Assembly (NCBI RefSeq): GCF_947489565.1
Contig: NZ_CANLEA010000001.1
Location: forward strand, 1-64,000
DNA from: an uncultured Kordia sp.
Lineage (GTDB): Bacteria > Bacteroidota > Bacteroidia > Flavobacteriales > Flavobacteriaceae
Reading direction: 5' to 3'
Length of the DNA stretch: 64,000 nucleotides
A model generated the notes under the pieces. That model saw only the letters and a program-made list of their open reading frames with translations, was not told the DNA's origin and did no database searches. The translations under genes were made by a program, and so were the position numbers. Position 1 is the stretch's first letter; every line of letters starts with the position of its first letter. This document shows positions 25,879 to 36,067 of this stretch, piece after piece.

Positions 25879-27657
25879 TTATCGCGTAAAAGTAATCAAC
25901 TTTCGTCGATACGCTGTTAATAATTTGGATTTTGAAACGAATCCGTAATATTTTTCATCTTTCAATACAGGCAAATTCCAAGCGCTACTATCTTGAAATT
26001 TTTTCATCACAGTTTTCATATTATCTTCTTCGTAAATAATATAATCGGGCGCGTTGTGCATAATGTCATCTACGTGAAGTGAATCATACAAAGAAGTATC
26101 AAACATAAACTCGCGAATATCATCCAACAAGATAATTCCAACCAAATTGTCTTCATCATCTACAACAGGAAATAAATTACGACTCGATTTTGCCACTGCT
26201 TCATGCAGCATTTTTCCTAAAGTCATTTGTGGTTGAATGACACTGAAGTTTTTCTCGATCACACTGTCCAATGCCATGAGCGTGAGTACCGTTTCATCTT
26301 TATTGTGTGTTAGTAAATCGCCTGTAGCAGCCAATTCGCGTGTGTAAATAGTATAATTCAATAGATTTTTTGTGATGAGAAATGAAATGGCGCAGGTAAG
26401 CATTAGCGGAATAAACAAATCGTATCCGCCCGTAATTTCTGCAATCAAGAAAATAGCTGTTAATGGCGCATGCAATACACCAGCAATCAATCCTGCCATG
26501 CCCACTAAGGTAAAATTTGATTCTGAAACATTAAACCCAAACTGATTGATGATTTTTGAAACCACATTTCCCAACGCACTTCCCATCACCATTGTTGGGA
26601 TAAAAATTCCACCAGAACCACCAGCGGCAAAGGTTGTTGTCATGGCAATGGCTTTAAAAATGGTAATTCCGATCAATAATAGAATGACAATCCAAATATT
26701 GTCTATATAACTGTCTAAAGGTGTCGTGCCAAGTGCTTCTATATGATTGCCATCCAACAAATTGGTAATAAACCCAAAACCTTCTCCGTACAATGGCGGA
26801 ATAAAATACAGCATGGCTCCAATGGTCAGTCCGCCAAAAATAAGTTTATGTTTTTTCTGCTTAAAGCGCTCAAAAAACTTTGTAATGGCAAAATGCATTT
26901 TGGTAAAATAAATAGAAGCAAAAGCAGTTCCCACGCCAAGTGCAATATAAAAAGGAATATCGCCTAGCTTGAATTGTTCCGATAAGGTAAAATTGAATAA
27001 GTTTTCATTTCCCAAGAAAAAATACGAAGTCACGACTGCCGAAACCGACGCCAATAATAGCGGGATTAAGGAAGTCAAAGTTAAATCGAGACTAAAGACT
27101 TCTATCGAAAAAATGATGGCAGCAATGGGCGATTTGAAAATAGACGAAATTGCACCAGCGGCGGCACAACCAATCAATAACATTCGCGTTTTGCTATCAA
27201 TATGAAACAGTTTGCTAATATTAGAGCTAATTGCCGAACCAGAAGCTACTGCAGGACCAAGCAATCCTACCGAACCACCAAATCCAACGGTTAGTGGCGC
27301 TGTAATTAATGGTAAATACATTTTGTAATTGGCAATGATTCCTGTGCGTTTTGACAAGGCATATAAGATAGAGGAAATGGCGTGTTCGGTTTCTTTTTTA
27401 AACACATATCGCAACAAAACATAGACTAAAAAAAGACCTATGACAGGCAAAATAAAATACAATTGATTTTTAGAAAAGATGATTCCGTTTTCCAACAAGG
27501 CTTGAATGGAGAACGTGATGTTTTTAATAGTAACCGCAACCAATCCAGAACCCAATCCGACTAAAACGCTTAAAATAAAGACGAAGTTTTTGTTGGAAAT
27601 ATGTTTGTATCTCCAAATCAAAAAGCGTGTAAAGCGTGATTTTTTCTGCGCAGGCAT
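25879..27657 (-). CDS. ClC-family chloride transport protein with C-terminal CBS pair
   Basis: The 592-residue protein combines a ClC membrane domain (about residues 20-430) with two CBS domains (about 450-590). ClC hallmarks are seen: GFGGSVGLLGPAVASGSA (about 125-142), FSIEVFSLDL near 185, and AAGGSGGIFIPTMVMGSALG near 345. The GREGP/GLEAP loop normally carrying the gating glutamate reads GLLGP here, with L133 where Glu is expected. In studied ClCs this residue couples chloride to protons, so channel-like, proton-uncoupled transport is possible. CBS domains usually bind nucleotides and regulate gating. It heads a three-gene minus-strand cluster. Confidence 0.93.
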   Translation of the reverse strand: MPAQKKSRFTRFLIWRYKHISNKNFVFILSVLVGLGSGLVAVTIKNITFSIQALLENGIIFSKNQLYFILPVIGLFLVYVLLRYVFKKETEHAISSILYALSKRTGIIANYKMYLPLITAPLTVGFGGSVGLLGPAVASGSAISSNISKLFHIDSKTRMLLIGCAAAGAISSIFKSPIAAIIFSIEVFSLDLTLTSLIPLLLASVSAVVTSYFFLGNENLFNFTLSEQFKLGDIPFYIALGVGTAFASIYFTKMHFAITKFFERFKQKKHKLIFGGLTIGAMLYFIPPLYGEGFGFITNLLDGNHIEALGTTPLDSYIDNIWIVILLLIGITIFKAIAMTTTFAAGGSGGIFIPTMVMGSALGNVVSKIINQFGFNVSESNFTLVGMAGLIAGVLHAPLTAIFLIAEITGGYDLFIPLMLTCAISFLITKNLLNYTIYTRELAATGDLLTHNKDETVLTLMALDSVIEKNFSVIQPQMTLGKMLHEAVAKSSRNLFPVVDDEDNLVGIILLDDIREFMFDTSLYDSLHVDDIMHNAPDYIIYEEDNMKTVMKKFQDSSAWNLPVLKDEKYYGFVSKSKLLTAYRRKLITFTR

Positions 27658-27697
27658 GATTGATAATTAGTTGAATTTCAACTTTTAGTATACAAAA

Positions 27698-27722
27698 CAT
27701 CTCGACTGCGCTCGATGTGACA
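27698..27722. repeat. Dispersed repeat (CTCGACTGCGCTCGAT), family C, copy 1
   Basis: This 25-bp element occurs between the ClC gene and the TPR lipoprotein gene. It is nearly identical to the reverse complement of 49935-49960. The core TCGACTGCGCTCGA has TCGA at both ends and can pair on itself. Confidence 0.6.
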
Positions 27723-27773
27723 AAACGGAGCAAAATGAATAATAGCTAAAAATATACTTTTAAAAGTACAAAT

Positions 27774-28718
27774 CTAATGCATCGATTCCAATTTCGCTTT
27801 TAGGTTTGTATAATCTTCCAAATATAATTGTCGTAAAGTTTCTACATACGGACGCTGATTTGAGTATCCAGTGTTGAAATTAACAATGGCTTCATCAATG
27901 ATTGTTAAGGCTTCTTCAAGTTTTTCTTGTTTTTCTTGCGTAAGCATTTTTGCTAAACGATTGTTGCTACGTGTTTGCTCTTCAAAATTGATTCTCAACT
28001 CTAGTGATTGGCATTCGTCAAATAAGATCAACGCTTTGTAGTATTTGGCATCTGCAAAATCGGCGTTGTATTTTAATAATGTATTGAAGTCTTGTAACGA
28101 CAATTCAAATTTATGTGTTTTGATGTTACTCAGATATTTTTTATTTTTTTCTGCTTCGTAATGCGCAATTCCGCGATATAAAAACGCTTCATGTTCCACC
28201 CAATCTTCGCCAGCTTCGTCAATTTCTTTTTGAATGTGCTTGTCAAAAAAGGCAATGCTTTTTTCGTGATTTTTTAATCCTAAATAGGCAATTCCGCGCC
28301 AAAAATCGACACTATGACCTTGTGGTGCATCTATAAAATTTGGTGTCAAAGTATCCGTTGCATCAAAATCTGCAATGGCACTTTTATAATCGCGATAAAA
28401 CCATAAATAATTATAACCTCTGTAGCCTTGCCACACAACAGGATCGAGTTCTACGGCTTTGTCAATATACTTTTTCCACAAATGTGGCATGCCTCTTTTT
28501 AAGAAAGGAATGGATAATTCGCGCCATGATTCTGCATGTGTTGAATCGAGTTCTACCGCTTTTGCAAATGCATTGATGCTTTCTTGAGTTCCCTGATAAT
28601 GGTACATTCCATATTCAAAGCATTCCATAGAACGCTTTTTTGTGTCTATCTTTTCTTCGCAAGCAAACAACACAAGAATTATGATACTACTAAGGAAGAA
28701 TTTCTGTAATGTTTCCAT
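27774..28718 (-). CDS. TPR-containing lipoprotein
   Basis: The 314-residue protein has a lipoprotein signal with the cysteine in VLFACEEK (about residue 20). The body is a run of tetratricopeptide-like helices: NAFAKAVELDSTHAESWRELS, KYIDKAVELDPVVWQGYRGY, SAIADFDATDTLTPNF, and GIAYLGLKNHEKSIAFFDKHI. TPR lipoproteins act as protein-interaction scaffolds at the inner face of the outer membrane or in the periplasm; the partner is unknown. Its start overlaps the end of the upstream lipoprotein gene by 29 bp, so the two are translationally coupled and may act together. Confidence 0.85.
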   Translation of the reverse strand: METLQKFFLSSIIILVLFACEEKIDTKKRSMECFEYGMYHYQGTQESINAFAKAVELDSTHAESWRELSIPFLKRGMPHLWKKYIDKAVELDPVVWQGYRGYNYLWFYRDYKSAIADFDATDTLTPNFIDAPQGHSVDFWRGIAYLGLKNHEKSIAFFDKHIQKEIDEAGEDWVEHEAFLYRGIAHYEAEKNKKYLSNIKTHKFELSLQDFNTLLKYNADFADAKYYKALILFDECQSLELRINFEEQTRSNNRLAKMLTQEKQEKLEEALTIIDEAIVNFNTGYSNQRPYVETLRQLYLEDYTNLKAKLESMH

Positions 28719-29226
28719 GTTCTATTCGGTATGAGATGTACATATAGGTATCGTGAAAAGCGCCACTAATAAAATTCGGATTCCAATCTTTTAATTCTGT
28801 AGTGAGCTTAAAAAGTTGTTCTTTCAAGTCTTTGGTAAAGGTTGTTGGTTCTAAATTCAAATCATTTTCATGAATGACATAACGGCCAGCTTCTCCATTG
28901 CAATTAATGACAAAACGAATGTTTAAATAACCAGAATCTGTATAGTTTTTGTTGGTATAGTTTGATAAAATATAATTGCGAAGTTCGTTTTTGCCTTTGC
29001 TATAACGAGCGTGTTCCGGATTGTAATATTGTAAAATATAATCTTCATTACAGACTGTAAACCCTTCACTTAATAACGCTGTTTCAGGATCAATATAATG
29101 CGCGTCTGCTGTAAAAGCATTTTCTGAGGGAATAAAAGTTTCCTCTTTTTGCTTTCCGCAAGAAGCGACACAGAGTGCTACAATGATAGCAATTGGAAAT
29201 AAAGAATTGATTTTGGTTGTTAGCAT
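28690..29226 (-). CDS. Lipoprotein of unknown function, coupled to the TPR lipoprotein
   Basis: The 178-residue protein has a lipoprotein signal ending ALCVASCGK (Cys about residue 23). The mature part includes YLNIRFVINCNGEAGRYVI and a helix EQLFKLTTELKDWNP, reminiscent of TonB C-terminal-like or energy-transducer folds found in some Bacteroidota lipoproteins (the RFVINCNGEAG stretch resembles the VxFVVxxDGxV strand of TonB domains). That resemblance is only suggestive. Its 3' end overlaps the TPR lipoprotein start by 29 bp. A terminator belonging to aspS lies just upstream. Confidence 0.7.
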   Translation of the reverse strand: MLTTKINSLFPIAIIVALCVASCGKQKEETFIPSENAFTADAHYIDPETALLSEGFTVCNEDYILQYYNPEHARYSKGKNELRNYILSNYTNKNYTDSGYLNIRFVINCNGEAGRYVIHENDLNLEPTTFTKDLKEQLFKLTTELKDWNPNFISGAFHDTYMYISYRIEHGNITEILP

Positions 29227-29245
29227 AGTATAAAACTAACGAAAA

Positions 29246-29266
29246 AACCCTGCAATTTGCAGGGTT
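29246..29266 (-). terminator. Intrinsic terminator after aspS
   Basis: A 10-bp stem AACCCTGCAA (29246-29255) / TTGCAGGGTT (29257-29266) closes on a minimal loop and is followed on the minus strand by a T run. It separates aspS from the downstream lipoprotein pair. Confidence 0.8.
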
Positions 29267-29318
29267 TCTATATATAATACGAGTGTAATCGTATGAATGT
29301 ATTTCTTAGTAGTATAAA

Positions 29319-31067
29319 CTACAAATCAAGTTTAATACTTAATTCTTTTAATTGTTCATCGTCAATTGGTGCAGGCGCATCAATCATTACATCGCGACCA
29401 GAATTGTTTTTCGGGAATGCGATAAAGTCACGAATCGTTTCTTGTCCGCCTAAAATAGCTACCAATCGATCCAATCCGAAAGCCAATCCTCCATGTGGCG
29501 GCGCTCCATATTGGAAAGCATCCATTAAGAAACCAAACTGTGCTTTTGCTTCTTCTTCGGTGAATCCTAAGTGTTTGAACATAACGGCTTGCATTTCTTT
29601 ATCGTGAATACGAATAGATCCTCCACCAATTTCATTTCCGTTTAATACTAAATCGTATGCATTTGCTTTTACATCGCCAGGATTTGTACCTAACATTTCT
29701 AATTGTCCTGGTTTTGGAGACGTAAATGGATGGTGCATTGCGTGATAGTGTCCTGTTTCTTCATCCAATTCTAATAATGGGAAATCAACAACCCAAAGTG
29801 GTGCAAATTCTGCTGGATTACGTAAGTTTAAGCGTTCTGCCATTTCCATACGTAAAGCACTTAATTGCGCACGAACTTTATTGGTGTTTCCAGACAATAC
29901 ACAGATTAAATCGCCAGCTTTAGCTCCAGTAGCTTCCGCCCATTTTGCCAAATCTTCTTGATCGTAAAACTTATCTACAGACGATTTAAATGTTCCATCT
30001 TCATTGCATTTTACATATACCATTCCTAACGCACCAACTTGCGGGCGTTTTACCCAGTCAATGAGTTTGTCGATTTGCTTACGCGTATAACTTGCGGCTC
30101 CTGGCACAGCAATTCCAACTACCAATTCTGCAGCATTGAATACTTTAAAATCTTTGTGTTGTGCTACTTCATTTAATTCACCGAATTCCATTCCGAAACG
30201 GATATCTGGCTTGTCATTTCCATAGGTTTTCATGGCGTGATCAAACGTCATTCTTGGGAATTTTTCAACATCAATTCCTTTGATTTCTTTTAATAAGTGA
30301 CGCGTTAATCCTTCAAAAATATTTAAAATATCTTCTTGCTCAACAAATGCCATTTCGCAGTCAATTTGCGTAAACTCTGGTTGTCTGTCGGCACGTAAAT
30401 CTTCATCACGGAAACACTTTACAATCTGGAAATACTTATCCATTCCACCAACCATCAATAATTGTTTGAAGGTTTGTGGCGATTGTGGCAAGGCGTAAAA
30501 TTGTCCTTCGTTCATACGAGATGGCACAACAAAATCACGTGCACCTTCTGGTGTAGATTTAATTAAATATGGTGTTTCAACCTCAATAAATTCTTGATCT
30601 GACAGATATTTACGAACTTCCATCGTTACTTTATGACGGAACATCAAACTGTCTTTTACAGGATTTCGACGAATATCTAAATAACGATATTTCATTCGGA
30701 TATCTTCTCCACCATCGGTTTCATCTTCAATCGTAAAAGGAGGCAATAAAGAAGCATTTAAAACGGTGAGTTCTTTTACTAAAATTTCAATATCTCCTGT
30801 TGGAATTTTTGAATTTTTAGCTTCACGCTCAATCACTTCACCTTTTACTTGAATGACAAACTCTCTTCCAAGTGTTTTTGCGGTTTCAAAAACGTTGGTT
30901 GGTGTGCGTTCTTCATCAAAGATTAATTGTGTGATTCCGTAACGATCGCGAAGATCGACCCAAATCATAAATCCTTTGTCTCTAGACTTTTGTACCCAAC
31001 CTGCTAAGGTAACTTCTTGTGTAACGTGTGATGCTCTTAACTCACCACAACTATGTGATCTGTACAT
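29319..31067 (-). CDS. aspS: Aspartate--tRNA ligase
   Basis: The 582-residue class II synthetase charges tRNA-Asp. An OB-fold anticodon-binding domain occupies about residues 1-105 ([26 protein letters not shown]). Class II motif 2 is in [18 protein letters not shown] and motif 3 in [15 protein letters not shown] near the end, with the bacterial GAD insertion between (about 280-430). Length is normal for bacterial AspRS. It has a -7 box upstream on the minus strand and a terminator after it, so it is a single-gene unit. Confidence 0.97.
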   Translation of the reverse strand: MYRSHSCGELRASHVTQEVTLAGWVQKSRDKGFMIWVDLRDRYGITQLIFDEERTPTNVFETAKTLGREFVIQVKGEVIEREAKNSKIPTGDIEILVKELTVLNASLLPPFTIEDETDGGEDIRMKYRYLDIRRNPVKDSLMFRHKVTMEVRKYLSDQEFIEVETPYLIKSTPEGARDFVVPSRMNEGQFYALPQSPQTFKQLLMVGGMDKYFQIVKCFRDEDLRADRQPEFTQIDCEMAFVEQEDILNIFEGLTRHLLKEIKGIDVEKFPRMTFDHAMKTYGNDKPDIRFGMEFGELNEVAQHKDFKVFNAAELVVGIAVPGAASYTRKQIDKLIDWVKRPQVGALGMVYVKCNEDGTFKSSVDKFYDQEDLAKWAEATGAKAGDLICVLSGNTNKVRAQLSALRMEMAERLNLRNPAEFAPLWVVDFPLLELDEETGHYHAMHHPFTSPKPGQLEMLGTNPGDVKANAYDLVLNGNEIGGGSIRIHDKEMQAVMFKHLGFTEEEAKAQFGFLMDAFQYGAPPHGGLAFGLDRLVAILGGQETIRDFIAFPKNNSGRDVMIDAPAPIDDEQLKELSIKLDL

Positions 31068-31088
31068 GTATATGCGATTTTAAAAGCG

Positions 31089-31096
31089 CAAATTTA
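31089..31096 (-). promoter_or_regulatory. -7 box (TAAATTTG) upstream of aspS
   Basis: Minus-strand TAAATTTG matches TAnnTTTG and lies 22 bp before the aspS ATG at 31067, giving a very short leader. No TTG was found at the expected -33 spacing. Confidence 0.45.
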
Positions 31097-31388
31097 ATGG
31101 TTTTTGGCGGATGAAGTGTGTTGGAATAGAAATATTTTGGAAATTTAAGAACTGAATTAAACCGACAGATTTGTGTATTTTATGAATAATTCTTGATCGA
31201 TTTTAGATTCTTGACATTTGAAAGATACTTTTTGTAAATTAGCATTTTCTGAAACTGTGAAAAGTAGCAGAAAACTAAAAAATCCTCCACGTAAAAACAT
31301 CTTTTTACATAGTCTAAATTACCTAAAATAGAAATGTTAAAATTTATTTTAATAAATTAGTAACATCTTATTACATAATTGTTTGGGA
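31097..31388. other. Divergent region between aspS and the sigma-factor gene
   Basis: AT-rich DNA without a gene. TTGACA at 31211-31216 and TACTTTTTG at 31226-31234 resemble promoter elements, but the spacing and box do not fit the Bacteroidota consensus. No clear operator was seen. Confidence 0.35.
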
Positions 31389-31964
31389 ATGGATAACTCA
31401 GAAAATACTTTATGGTATTCTTTTTTGTCGGGTGATAAAAATGCGTTTTCTGTAATTTTTAAAATGAATTACAGTGAGTTATATAATTATGGTTTGAAGT
31501 TTTCCAAATGTTCTTCCTTGACAAAAGACTGTCTTCAAGATTTTTTTATTTATCTGTATACACATAGAGATTCTATTAAAGAAGTAAAATCAATTAAAGG
31601 GTATTTATTTGTGTCTTTTAGAAGATCGTTATTGAAAAAACTTAAAAATGAGCGTCGTTTTGTAGGTGTAGATATAGAAAGTGCCTATTTCTCTAATTTT
31701 GAATTTTCTCCAGAGGAAATTGCAATACGACAAGAAATATCAGCTATTAAGTCTGATACGCTAACAACTATCTTAAATAATTTATCTCCCAGAGAACGCG
31801 AAGCTATTTACTTAAAGTACTATAGCGAATTGAAGGTTTCTGAAATTTCTTCCATAATGAATATTTCTTATCAAAGTGTTTTAAATACGATTCAAAAGGC
31901 GTTTAAAAAAATAAGAAATGCTTCTGAAAATGAGATCATTTCAAATATTTTAAAAAAATATTGA
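31389..31964 (+). CDS. FecI-type ECF RNA polymerase sigma factor
   Basis: The 191-residue protein has sigma region 2 (DAFSVIFKMNYSEL-like start; KDCLQDFFIYLYTHRD, about 45-65) and region 4 (LSPREREAIYLKYYSELKVSEISSIMNISYQSV, about 135-168). ECF sigma factors of this group direct transcription of a linked TonB receptor when released by a FecR anti-sigma. I take ATG 31389 (MDNSENTLW); the in-frame TTG at 31383 would add two residues. Followed by fecR-like and TonB receptor genes on the same strand, with 67 bp to the next gene. It therefore fits a cell-surface signalling trio. Confidence 0.92.
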   Translation: MDNSENTLWYSFLSGDKNAFSVIFKMNYSELYNYGLKFSKCSSLTKDCLQDFFIYLYTHRDSIKEVKSIKGYLFVSFRRSLLKKLKNERRFVGVDIESAYFSNFEFSPEEIAIRQEISAIKSDTLTTILNNLSPREREAIYLKYYSELKVSEISSIMNISYQSVLNTIQKAFKKIRNASENEIISNILKKY

Positions 31965-32031
31965 AAAATATAGGGTATAAAAACAAAGCTTTTGTCTCTA
32001 TACTAATAGACAGCCAAACTTTTTAGGGTAC

Positions 32032-33033
32032 ATGAATCAAAAATCTAACATACATTTAGAGGGTCTTCTAGACGATGACTCATTTAAAAATTGGGTACAT
32101 GAAAGTAATCAAAATGATGTTGCTTTTTGGAAAGATTGGATTAAAAAACATCCAGAACATATCGATGTAGTGTATACGGCTAAAGCTATGATCTTAGGTA
32201 TATCTTTTAAGAAGAATAGTGTAGATACCACGGAAATTAATGAGTCTCTACAAAGTGTATTGGACAGTATATCATCAAAACCGACAATAAAAAAGTCTGC
32301 TAAACTTATGGTATATACTAGGTATGCATTGTCAATTGCTGCTGTAGGGCTTATTATTTTCTTTTCGCTACTAAATTTCTTTAATGTTTCTAATGAAATA
32401 AATTATAAAACTGGATTTGGTGAGGTAGCTAATATTAAATTACAAGATGGAACATTGGTTACATTAAATGGAAATTCAGAATTAAGTTATCAAAAGGATC
32501 AACCAAGAAATGTAACGCTGAGAGGAGAAGCATATTTTAAAGTAAAATCTATACCATCTACAAAAGCCAAGTTTTGGGTGAATACTAATGATCTTACCGT
32601 TGAAGTATATGGAACCGAATTTAATGTAAATAGTAGGTTAGAAAAAACAGATGTTATTCTTGATGAAGGCTCTATAAATCTAGTCTTTAACAATGGTAAA
32701 CAGAAGATTATGAAACCAGGCGAAATAGTTTCAGTGTCTTCTGAGAAAGAAACAATTTCCTATAAAAAAATAGAAAAGAATAATACTTATGCTATATGGA
32801 AACCTAAGACCTATGTTTTTAACAAAAAGACCTTAGAATCTGTGATGAAGCATATAGAAAATACCTATGGATTATCTGTTGAATTTGATAATGATAGCTT
32901 AAAATATTCTGAAATATCAGGCGGTATACCAAATGAAAATTTAGAGATATGTTTGAAAGCTATAGAGAAAATAACAGATGTTAAAATTGAGAAAAATAAA
33001 GAGAAGCTATTAATATATAAACCAATAAACTAA
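32032..33033 (+). CDS. FecR-type anti-sigma factor
   Basis: The 333-residue protein has a cytoplasmic N-terminal part (about 1-95) that should bind the sigma factor, one membrane segment (about 101-118, YALSIAAVGLIIFFSLLNFF), and a periplasmic FecR domain. The FecR core reads EVANIKLQDGTLVTLNGNSELSY followed by RNVTLRGEAYFKV and VEVYGTEFNVN. A C-terminal domain (about 265-333, FNKKTLESVMKHIENTYGLSVEFD) is the DUF4974/secretin-like region usual in Bacteroidota FecR. It lies between the sigma factor and the receptor that probably signals to it. Confidence 0.93.
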   Translation: MNQKSNIHLEGLLDDDSFKNWVHESNQNDVAFWKDWIKKHPEHIDVVYTAKAMILGISFKKNSVDTTEINESLQSVLDSISSKPTIKKSAKLMVYTRYALSIAAVGLIIFFSLLNFFNVSNEINYKTGFGEVANIKLQDGTLVTLNGNSELSYQKDQPRNVTLRGEAYFKVKSIPSTKAKFWVNTNDLTVEVYGTEFNVNSRLEKTDVILDEGSINLVFNNGKQKIMKPGEIVSVSSEKETISYKKIEKNNTYAIWKPKTYVFNKKTLESVMKHIENTYGLSVEFDNDSLKYSEISGGIPNENLEICLKAIEKITDVKIEKNKEKLLIYKPIN

Positions 33034-33053
33034 CCAAAGTAAATGTAAATATT

Positions 33054-36041
33054 ATGATTAAAAAATCGACCGTAAGTTTGTTACTTGTCATTGCCTTGTT
33101 TTTTGGCGCTATACAAGTAATTGAAGCGAGCAATTCAGAACTGGATACCGGAGATTATATTTCCCTTCCAAAATTTTTAGATAAACTAAGTAATGAACAT
33201 GCTGTGTTCTTTTCTTATAATGCAAAGGATGTAGTTGATACGAAACTAAACCCTAAAGATTATAATTACAAAAACCTAAGTAGAGTCATTAGGAAATTAG
33301 AGCAAACCACACGTTTTGTGTTTGAACATCTTGGAGATAAATATTATGTAATTTATAACAAGAAGAACAATAGAGCTAAAGCGATTGCTAGTAATCTTGA
33401 TCAAAAAGGTGTAAACTCTAGTTTGGTATTAAAAGATATAAGGCTTCAAAATATAATTAAAGGAACGGTTATAGATGCTGAAACTGGAACTCCATTGCCT
33501 GGCGCTAATGTTTCTGTAAAAGGATCATCATTAGGAACTGTCACTGACTTCGATGGGAAATTTATACTCGATGTAGCTGAATTACCCGTGACACTTATTT
33601 TTTCCTCAATAGGTTTTGAGCCGCAAGAAATGTCTGTGAGTTCTACAAGAACTGTAAATGTTGCCTTAAAATCTGGTTTAGCCTTAGATAAAATTGTTTT
33701 AGTAGGAAATAGAGCAAAACCTAGAACAGTTTTAGAGTCTCCTGTACCAATTGATAATATTAGTGCTAAAGAGTTGGCCATTAGTGCGCAACCTGAGGTT
33801 GATAAAATGTTGAGTTACCGTGTCCCTTCTTACAATTCAACAAATCAAACAATCTCGGATGCAACGGCACATTTTGACCCTTCTGAACTTCGTAATTTAG
33901 GACCAAGTAGAACTTTGGTACTTATAAACGGAAAAAGAAAGAATCAAAGTGCTTTGGTATATGTAAATGAAACGCCTGGTAGAGGTGAAGTTGGTGTAGA
34001 TATGAAGAGTATTCCAGCTTCTGCTATTGAACGCGTGGAAGTACTTAGAGATGGAGCTTCTGCACAATATGGTTCTGATGCCATTGCAGGTGTGATCAAC
34101 ATTATATTAAAGGAAAAGCCAAAACAAACTACGATTAATTTAGGATCGGGAGTTACTTCTCAAGGAGATGGTTTCCGATACAACGCAGATATTAATACTG
34201 GATTTACTTTTGGAGATGGTGGTTATTTTAATGTAACAGCCGAATTTTATCACCAAGATTATACCAATAGAGCAGGAGAGCCAGGAAACGATTTATTGTT
34301 TGGAAATATTTTTGGAGATTCAAGTTTACTTGATGGAACAAATCCATGGATTCAAGCAAATCCTGATTTAGGAATGATTGTAGGACAGCCTGAGTACGAT
34401 AAGTTTGGATTGTCATTTAACAGTGGAATGCCATACGATGATGATAAAGCAGAGTTTTATGTTTTTGGAAGTTTGCAACAACGTAACGGAACAAGTTTTG
34501 CATTGTACAGAGCGCCGTATTGGATTACAGATGATTTCGGTTTATTAACGCCTCCAGGACAGCCATATAATGGTTTTCAGCCTACGTTTGAAACGGATAT
34601 TAGAGACAATACACTTTCTATTGGAAACCGCTGGGAAATGTTTAACGGGTGGAAATTTGACCTGAGTTATACATTTGGTAGAAACGCAGTAGATTATACT
34701 ATTGGAAATACCATCAATCCTAGTTTAGGAGCCAATAGTCCAACAGAATTTAATCCAGGAGGATATAGCTTTAAAAACGATATTGGAAACTTAGACATTT
34801 CAAAAAGCTTTGGTGATGTTTCTATTTCATTAGGATCTGAAATACGAAGCGAACAATTTGTTACAAAAGCAGGAGAAACGGCTTCTTTTATAAATGGAGG
34901 AGCACAATCTTTCCCAGGATTACGTCCAGAAAATGCTTTACGTGAAAAGCGTTCTAATATTGGTGTATATGGAGGAATAGATTGGGATGCTTCAGAACAA
35001 TTATTAGTTGGTGGAGCTGTTCGTTATGAAGATTATAGCGATTTTGGAAATAATGTTTCTTGGAAAATTAATGCAAGATATTTACTTCCTGAAAAGAAAG
35101 GAGCTATTAGAGCTTCTGTAAATACAGGATTTAGAGCACCATCATTACACCAAATCTATTTAAGTAATATTCAAACATTACAATTAGCAGACGGAACTAT
35201 TGGTCAGCAAGGAACGTTTAACAATGCAGATCCAATTATTATTGATCCAATATCAGGATTAGGAGTACCACAATTAGATGCGGAAGAATCATTTAATATT
35301 GCGGCTGGATTTACGTATAAATTTACACCACAGTTTACAGTTTCTTTAGACTACTACAATATCAGAGTTGATGACAGAGTATTATTCACAAATCCATTAG
35401 GGTTTGATGGAGATGATACTACAACCAATGCAGTAGAGCAAGTATTAATAAATAATAGTATTGGAAATATTACGTTCTTTGTGAACGCAGTTGATACAAA
35501 AACACAAGGAATTGATTTAGTTGCAAATTATAGAGGTATTGAATTAGGAGAAGGAAAATTAGCAATTAATGGTGCTTTTAACTGGAACAAAACTGATATT
35601 GATGGAACAATTTCTGTACCTGAAAAAATCTTAAATGCTGGATATACAGATATCTTTAATAGAGAAGAGCAATCAAGAATTACGACTGCTCGTCCTAACT
35701 TAAAAGGTGTAGTAGGATTGGAGTACGAACTTGGAAAATGGTTCTTTGCATTGAACAATACATATTTTGGAAAAGTTACTTGGCAACATCCAAGCAATCC
35801 ATCTTTTGATCAAACATTTGCAGGAAAGGTTATTACCGATTTTACAGCATCGTATGATTTTTGTAAATCAATGTCAGCTAAAGTATCTATCAATAATTTA
35901 TTAGATGTGTATCCTGACGAAATTAATACATTCGGAGATTTTGGAACTGACTTAGGTGGTCGTTTCAGATATCCTTGGGAAGTAAACCAGTTTGGATTTA
36001 ATGGTATGACATTAAGCGCTGGAATTACGATTAACCTATAA
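33054..36041 (+). CDS. TonB-dependent outer-membrane receptor with N-terminal STN signalling domain
   Basis: The 995-residue receptor has a signal peptide (about 1-25), an STN secretin/TonB short domain (about 35-105, ISLPKFLDKLSNEHAVFFSY to YVIYNKK), a carboxypeptidase-regulatory-like domain (about 137-215, IKGTVIDAETGTPLPGANVSVKG), a plug (RNLGPSRTLVLINGKRK, VEVLRDGASAQYGSDAIAGVINI) and a 22-strand-type barrel. The STN domain is what contacts FecR, so this is a transducer receptor for the adjacent sigma/anti-sigma pair. No SusD partner follows, so a siderophore, vitamin or peptide ligand is as likely as a glycan. A strong terminator ends the operon. Confidence 0.95.
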   Translation: MIKKSTVSLLLVIALFFGAIQVIEASNSELDTGDYISLPKFLDKLSNEHAVFFSYNAKDVVDTKLNPKDYNYKNLSRVIRKLEQTTRFVFEHLGDKYYVIYNKKNNRAKAIASNLDQKGVNSSLVLKDIRLQNIIKGTVIDAETGTPLPGANVSVKGSSLGTVTDFDGKFILDVAELPVTLIFSSIGFEPQEMSVSSTRTVNVALKSGLALDKIVLVGNRAKPRTVLESPVPIDNISAKELAISAQPEVDKMLSYRVPSYNSTNQTISDATAHFDPSELRNLGPSRTLVLINGKRKNQSALVYVNETPGRGEVGVDMKSIPASAIERVEVLRDGASAQYGSDAIAGVINIILKEKPKQTTINLGSGVTSQGDGFRYNADINTGFTFGDGGYFNVTAEFYHQDYTNRAGEPGNDLLFGNIFGDSSLLDGTNPWIQANPDLGMIVGQPEYDKFGLSFNSGMPYDDDKAEFYVFGSLQQRNGTSFALYRAPYWITDDFGLLTPPGQPYNGFQPTFETDIRDNTLSIGNRWEMFNGWKFDLSYTFGRNAVDYTIGNTINPSLGANSPTEFNPGGYSFKNDIGNLDISKSFGDVSISLGSEIRSEQFVTKAGETASFINGGAQSFPGLRPENALREKRSNIGVYGGIDWDASEQLLVGGAVRYEDYSDFGNNVSWKINARYLLPEKKGAIRASVNTGFRAPSLHQIYLSNIQTLQLADGTIGQQGTFNNADPIIIDPISGLGVPQLDAEESFNIAAGFTYKFTPQFTVSLDYYNIRVDDRVLFTNPLGFDGDDTTTNAVEQVLINNSIGNITFFVNAVDTKTQGIDLVANYRGIELGEGKLAINGAFNWNKTDIDGTISVPEKILNAGYTDIFNREEQSRITTARPNLKGVVGLEYELGKWFFALNNTYFGKVTWQHPSNPSFDQTFAGKVITDFTASYDFCKSMSAKVSINNLLDVYPDEINTFGDFGTDLGGRFRYPWEVNQFGFNGMTLSAGITINL

Positions 36042-36067
36042 TAAATTATAGTACATATTAAAAAGAA

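Noticed and set aside
31205-31240. TTGACA plus TACTTTTTG as sigma-gene promoter
   Set aside because: The box has one extra base and the spacing (12 bp) does not fit; it lies 150 bp from the gene.
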